Shown here: one piece after another, positions 61,392 through 64,000 of the stretch
Position numbering within the stretch: the first letter of the stretch is position 1
How the letters are laid out: each line of letters opens with the position of its first letter
Assembly (NCBI GenBank): GCA_029433155.1
Contig: JAQYTT010000001.1
Coordinates: 706,216 to 770,215 of the forward strand
From: Lactobacillaceae bacterium L1_55_11
Lineage (GTDB): Bacteria > Bacillota > Bacilli > Lactobacillales > Lactobacillaceae
DNA: 64,000 bases
Direction of reading: 5' to 3'
Translations under genes and position numbers: made by a program
Notes under the pieces: generated by a model
Seen by the model: the letters and a program-made list of their open reading frames with translations, nothing else
What the model was told of the DNA's origin: nothing
The model's database searches: none

Positions 61392-62280
61392 CTTTTGCCA
61401 AAGGGCCGTCGGGTGCTGTCATCACAGTGCCGACGGCTTTTAAACTGTCCTGGGCATCCACCCATTGAAGGCCCGGGATTTGATGGCGCCAATAAGTGAG
61501 CTGGCGCTTAGCGTAGCGCCGAGAGTTGCGCTGAATTAAACTGACCACCATCTCTAAGTCACGTTTCCCTTCAAAGTATGGGAAAAACTCACGGTAGCCA
61601 ATCGCCTTACCGGCTTGGAGGTCTGGGCCACCCATTTCAAAGAGCCACCTAGCCTCATCTTCCAAACCAGCCGCCATCATCTTTAGGACCCGCTGATTAA
61701 TGCGGTCATATAGCTCTGGACGGGGACGGTTAACCCCAAAGGCCCAGTAATCATATTGCGGGCGGTCAGCCGGATTTACCTGACCCCCGTTTTGAATCTG
61801 AATGGCGCGAATCAGTCGCTGCCGATTCTTCCGGTCTAGGTTATTAGTAGCCGGGTTCTCTTGTAACAGTGCCTGTAGTTCTGGCAACGACCGCTTGCTG
61901 AGCTTAGCCACCGCCTGGGGGTCACTGGGCCCAAAGTCCAATGGCTGTAGTCCCAGTAAAACCTTCACGTAAAAGCCGGTACCGCCAACCACAATTGGCA
62001 GATGGCCCCGTTGAATAATTTCTGGCACGACCTGGTCAACTAGCTGGCAAAACTTAAAGACCGAAAAATCATCCTGTACTTCCGCTACATCAATTAGATG
62101 GTGGGGCACTAGTTCCTGTTCCGCTAAACTGGGCTTGGCCGTCCCAATATCTAGGTGACGATAAATCTGCATAGAATCAGCCGAGATAAGTTCACCCTGG
62201 TACTGTTGCGCTAGCTGAAGGGCTAATTTACTTTTACCAGCTGCGGTTGGTCCCGCAACGACAACTAAGGGATAGGCCAT
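61363..62280 (-). CDS. miaA: tRNA dimethylallyltransferase MiaA
   Basis: 305 residues. Adds an isopentenyl group to A37 of tRNAs reading UNN codons. VVVAGPTAAGKSKLALQLA near residue 5, SADSMQIYRHLDIGTAKPS near 34, IVVGGTGFYVKVLLG near 95 and the C-terminal RNSRRYAKRQLTYWRHQ near 245. GAGG precedes the ATG. The 3' end overlaps the convergent MucBP-like gene. Confidence 0.97.
   Translation of the reverse strand: MAYPLVVVAGPTAAGKSKLALQLAQQYQGELISADSMQIYRHLDIGTAKPSLAEQELVPHHLIDVAEVQDDFSVFKFCQLVDQVVPEIIQRGHLPIVVGGTGFYVKVLLGLQPLDFGPSDPQAVAKLSKRSLPELQALLQENPATNNLDRKNRQRLIRAIQIQNGGQVNPADRPQYDYWAFGVNRPRPELYDRINQRVLKMMAAGLEDEARWLFEMGGPDLQAGKAIGYREFFPYFEGKRDLEMVVSLIQRNSRRYAKRQLTYWRHQIPGLQWVDAQDSLKAVGTVMTAPDGPLAKVKNVSGKYH
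61405..61441 (+). terminator. Terminator of the MucBP-like gene, inside the miaA coding region
   Basis: Stem gccgtcgg / ccgacggc, with inner ctgt/acag, followed by four T on the plus strand, 14 nt after the stop of the plus-strand gene. It lies in the antisense of miaA codons. Confidence 0.7.
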
Positions 62281-62324
62281 GGTCAGATCCTCTACTAAAT
62301 TTCACGCAATTGCCCGCCACTTGG

Positions 62325-62353
62325 TTTACAAAGCTCGTGAAATAACCGATAAT
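62325..62353 (+). promoter_or_regulatory. DUF3042 gene promoter
   Basis: TTTACA, 17 nt, GATAAT on the plus strand, between divergent miaA and DUF3042. Confidence 0.65.
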
Positions 62354-62386
62354 GTACAAAGAATAAAGTAAGGAGCTACTAGTGAC

Positions 62387-62572
62387 ATGAACAATTCTTT
62401 TAAATTAGGTATGGCCGCTGGCGTAGCCTTGTCAGCACTGGCTGCCCTCGGTGTCGCCCTGGGTTACCGTGAAACGGTGGTAAAGCCAGAGCAAGAAGAC
62501 CAAGAGCAGTATGATCAAGTCTCAAAGGCTGCCGTCCGGCGCAGCGTGGCTGCTCACCAATCACGCTTCTAA
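62387..62572 (+). CDS. DUF3042 family small protein
   Basis: 61 residues, AAGGAG site upstream. An N-terminal membrane helix (about 6-27) is followed by a charged segment and the family ending AAVRRSVAAHQ. DUF3042 proteins of 55-60 residues are a hallmark of lactic acid bacteria, often near miaA. Function unknown. Confidence 0.85.
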   Translation: MNNSFKLGMAAGVALSALAALGVALGYRETVVKPEQEDQEQYDQVSKAAVRRSVAAHQSRF

Positions 62573-62591
62573 TGAAGTCAAAGTAACGTAG

Positions 62592-62618
62592 AAAGGAACC
62601 GCTCGCGGTTCCTTTTTT
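62592..62618 (+). terminator. Terminator after the DUF3042 gene
   Basis: Stem aaaggaaccg / cggttccttt with loop ctcg and six T on the plus strand. On the other strand the T-run is only three. Confidence 0.92.
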
Positions 62619-63018
62619 ACTTGGTTTTACGCCCACTAAACTGGGCAAAACCACCCTTCAAAATGTAAAGTTGGTTCCGCTTAAATCCCTGCTTTTTCAA
62701 AATACCAGCCACCCGGCTAGCACCACGAACACCATCGCCATAAATAAAGACCGGCCGTTCAGTGCGCAGACCAGACTTACCCTGGCTGAAATTGAGTACA
62801 GGAATGTTACGGGCACCCATGATATGGCTGCGCTTGTAACTATCACTCTCACGGACATCAATCATCTGACCCTTTTGCTCAGCAAATTGACTGGCAAAGT
62901 CCTCAGTACCAACGACTTGGGCCCTCCGCTTGGCCAAAAAACTAGTCAAAAGAGCGTTCACGAGATAAATCGCAAGCCACACCACCACAACAGATACAAT
63001 TATGAACAACAAGTTCAT
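62617..63018 (-). CDS. Membrane-anchored rhodanese-like protein lacking the catalytic cysteine
   Basis: 133 residues. One N-terminal membrane helix (about 3-25) followed by a cytoplasmic rhodanese-like domain: MIDVRESDSYKRSHIMGARNIP near residues 52-73. In active rhodaneses the loop after the fourth strand is CRxGxR; here the loop reads FIYGDGVRGASR with no Cys anywhere, so sulfurtransferase activity is not expected. YqhL-type relatives in lactic acid bacteria look similar. Its role may be binding rather than catalysis. GAGGAG site upstream. Confidence 0.88.
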   Translation of the reverse strand: MNLLFIIVSVVVVWLAIYLVNALLTSFLAKRRAQVVGTEDFASQFAEQKGQMIDVRESDSYKRSHIMGARNIPVLNFSQGKSGLRTERPVFIYGDGVRGASRVAGILKKQGFKRNQLYILKGGFAQFSGRKTK

Positions 63019-63086
63019 GCCATCACTCCTCTAAATAATCTAACTAGTTCAGTATACCAAAGCCCACTAAAACCGTCATCACCCAT

Positions 63087-63110
63087 AAAAAAAAGCCCTT
63101 GCGGGCCTTT
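63087..63110 (-). terminator. Terminator after mecA
   Basis: Stem gccc / gggc with loop ttgc and an eight-T tract on the minus strand. Confidence 0.88.
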
Positions 63111-63113
63111 AAA

Positions 63114-63785
63114 TTAAAATAGTTCTGCGACCTGTTCTAAGGCATGGTCATTGAAAACCACGGTACCATGTTCAGCCAAGACATCTTCACTAATGCTACT
63201 CTTTTGCGCAAATTCATTCAAAACTGCTTCGATATCTTTCTGGGTCTCTTCTGAGAAATCGCCATCAACAAAGTCAAAGCTCAGGTAAAAAGTACCCTTA
63301 TATTGGTACAGACGCGTCTCAGCCACTGGTTGGTTAAAGCGCTTAGCAACCTTAATTAATTCCTCAAAGTCACCAATTTCATACACTGACTTTACCTTTT
63401 CAGGTGCCAGCAGAGTACTAGTGCTTTGTCGGCTGTCAGTCTCACCCAATGCCGTCCGACGCGTATCTGAAACCTCGTCAATTTGCTCGTCGTCAGCTTG
63501 ACCGTTTTGAATAATGTTATCAATGATGTCAGAAATCTGACTCTGTCCATCTACGCGTGAGATAAACAGTTCCAAACCATCTCGGTTAGGTAAAATCTGA
63601 AAAGAAACCTTGTCATTGTCTACAAAATCATGCTCAGTATCAATCTCAGATAGTAGGTTGTAAAAAAATGATTCAATTTTACCGTGGTCACTCAATAAAT
63701 CACGTACAGAAGTACCCCGATCTTGTAAATCTTCATTCTCAATCATTACACGAATCGTGTGGTCATTAATCCGTTCCATTTCCAT
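63114..63785 (-). CDS. mecA: Adaptor protein MecA
   Basis: 223 residues from ATG 63785, 8 nt after AAAGGTGG; a longer frame start is unlikely. MecA delivers targets to ClpC. N-terminal substrate-binding part: MEMERINDHTIRVMIENEDLQDRGTSVRDLL; acidic linker about 90-135; C-terminal ClpC-binding domain from about 140 with YEIGDFEELIKVAKRF and LYQYKGTFYLSF. The leader contains a TAGCTG / CAGCTA hairpin (about 63825-63850). Confidence 0.94.
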   Translation of the reverse strand: MEMERINDHTIRVMIENEDLQDRGTSVRDLLSDHGKIESFFYNLLSEIDTEHDFVDNDKVSFQILPNRDGLELFISRVDGQSQISDIIDNIIQNGQADDEQIDEVSDTRRTALGETDSRQSTSTLLAPEKVKSVYEIGDFEELIKVAKRFNQPVAETRLYQYKGTFYLSFDFVDGDFSEETQKDIEAVLNEFAQKSSISEDVLAEHGTVVFNDHALEQVAELF

Positions 63786-63858
63786 AAGGCAAACCACCTT
63801 TCTGCGTATTGAAAAAAATACACACATAGCTGAGAAATGACCCAGCTAATATATGTAT

Positions 63859-63887
63859 ATTCTAAACGCTTATATATTAAATTACAA
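63859..63887 (-). promoter_or_regulatory. mecA promoter
   Basis: TTGTAA, 17 nt, TAGAAT on the minus strand. It starts 2 nt past the rRNA operon terminator. Confidence 0.75.
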
Positions 63888-63888
63888 C

Positions 63889-63918
63889 AAAAGACACTTG
63901 CTTCTGCTAAGTGTCTTT
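63889..63918 (-). terminator. rRNA operon terminator
   Basis: Stem aaagacactt / aagtgtcttt with a 9-nt loop and a T-run on the minus strand, about 15 nt past the 5S 3' end. Confidence 0.9.
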
Positions 63919-63933
63919 CTTAATCCTATGTAC

Positions 63934-64000
63934 GGCATCGCGTCGTCCTATCCTCGCAGCCAGCGATCCGGCCACTACTTTTGGCGCTATAGAGCTTAAC
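63934..64000 (-). rRNA. 5S ribosomal RNA, 3' part; runs off the right edge
   Basis: Minus-strand GTTAAGCTCTATAGCGCC is the conserved core of 5S rRNA, followed by the helix IV/V segment GCTGCGAGGATAGGAC and the closing strand GACGCGATGCC of helix I. The exact 3' end is set by that helix and may be off by a few bases. The terminator follows, so the rest of an rrn operon should lie right of the window. Confidence 0.92.

Noticed and set aside
1..64000. CRISPR arrays, insertion sequences, tRNAs or toxin-antitoxin pairs
   Set aside because: No repeat-spacer pattern, transposase, cloverleaf or small paired ORFs could be recognised; intergenic gaps are short and explained by promoters, terminators and the T-box.

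Overview
The window is an almost wholly chromosomal, housekeeping stretch of a low-complexity Gram-positive genome in the order Lactobacillales. Evidence: the mraZ-rsmH start of the dcw cluster next to a DUF3397 gene, small Lactobacillales families (DUF4044, DUF3042, DUF2507/YslB, YvlD), PepV, HPr kinase, MecA, a fatty acid kinase FakA, and strong AGGAGG-type ribosome sites. A zinc-dependent mannitol 2-dehydrogenase of the heterofermenter type and an acetolactate decarboxylase suggest a heterofermentative species near Leuconostoc/Fructobacillus/Weissella or Limosilactobacillus. Base composition looks close to balanced by eye (not computed), which is high for most Leuconostoc. I cannot name the species. 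I see no prophage, insertion sequence, CRISPR array or tRNA.

Layout. 1-4.2 kb (minus): rsmH (cut by the edge), mraZ with its operator repeats, DUF3397, then fakA-asp23 and rpmB; a small DUF4044 gene points the other way. 4.2-14.3 kb (minus): a long run transcribed priA-fmt-rsmB-stp-pknB, a terminator, then rsgA-rpe-thiN-trxA. 14.3-21.4 kb (minus): nadR, msrA-msrB, tig, clpX-engB, pepV. 21.5-25.5 kb: nnrD and exoA (plus), tsaE-GNAT-exonuclease (minus), budA (plus). 25.5-29.7 kb (minus): murI-rdgB-yfcE-ruvB-queA. 29.8-37.8 kb: yslB with a long tail (plus), then nrnA-DEAD helicase, dinB, rplS, pgcA, dedA and a uracil-DNA glycosylase-like gene (minus). 38.1-40.3 kb (plus): mannitol dehydrogenase, a membrane protein and a VOC protein, the most accessory-looking block. 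40.4-44.6 kb (minus): trxB, galU, and yvlD-hprK-gpsA. 44.8-49.8 kb (minus): pstSCAB1B2-phoU. 50-55.3 kb (minus): yfmF-yfmH-rodZ-pgsA and SOS-controlled recA. 55.4-57.8 kb (minus): a T-box-controlled amino-acid ABC transporter. 57.8-60.6 kb (minus): a 57-residue small protein, then mreBCD. 60.7-64 kb: a MucBP-like protein, miaA, DUF3042, rhodanese-like protein, mecA, and the 3' end of a 5S rRNA that enters from the right edge.

How the parts connect. Cell-wall growth and its control dominate: MraZ/RsmH, PknB/Stp, MreBCD, RodZ, PgsA, MurI, GalU and PgcA. Translation and ribosome maturation are covered by Fmt, RsmB, RsgA, L28, L19, TsaE, MiaA and QueA. DNA repair and recombination are covered by PriA, RecA, RuvB, DinB, ExoA and the glycosylase, while Tig, ClpX and MecA handle protein quality. 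Redox and salvage functions are TrxA/TrxB, MsrA/B, NadR and NnrD.

No clearly undescribed multi-gene system stands out. The best leads are a helix-turn-helix-like segment just inside the membrane in PknB, three genes whose -10 box sits 6-7 nt before the start codon (rsgA, tsaE, murI: probable leaderless mRNAs), two substrate-binding proteins without a lipobox cysteine, a MucBP-like protein without export signals, the mannitol dehydrogenase-membrane protein-VOC cluster, and the T-box transporter.
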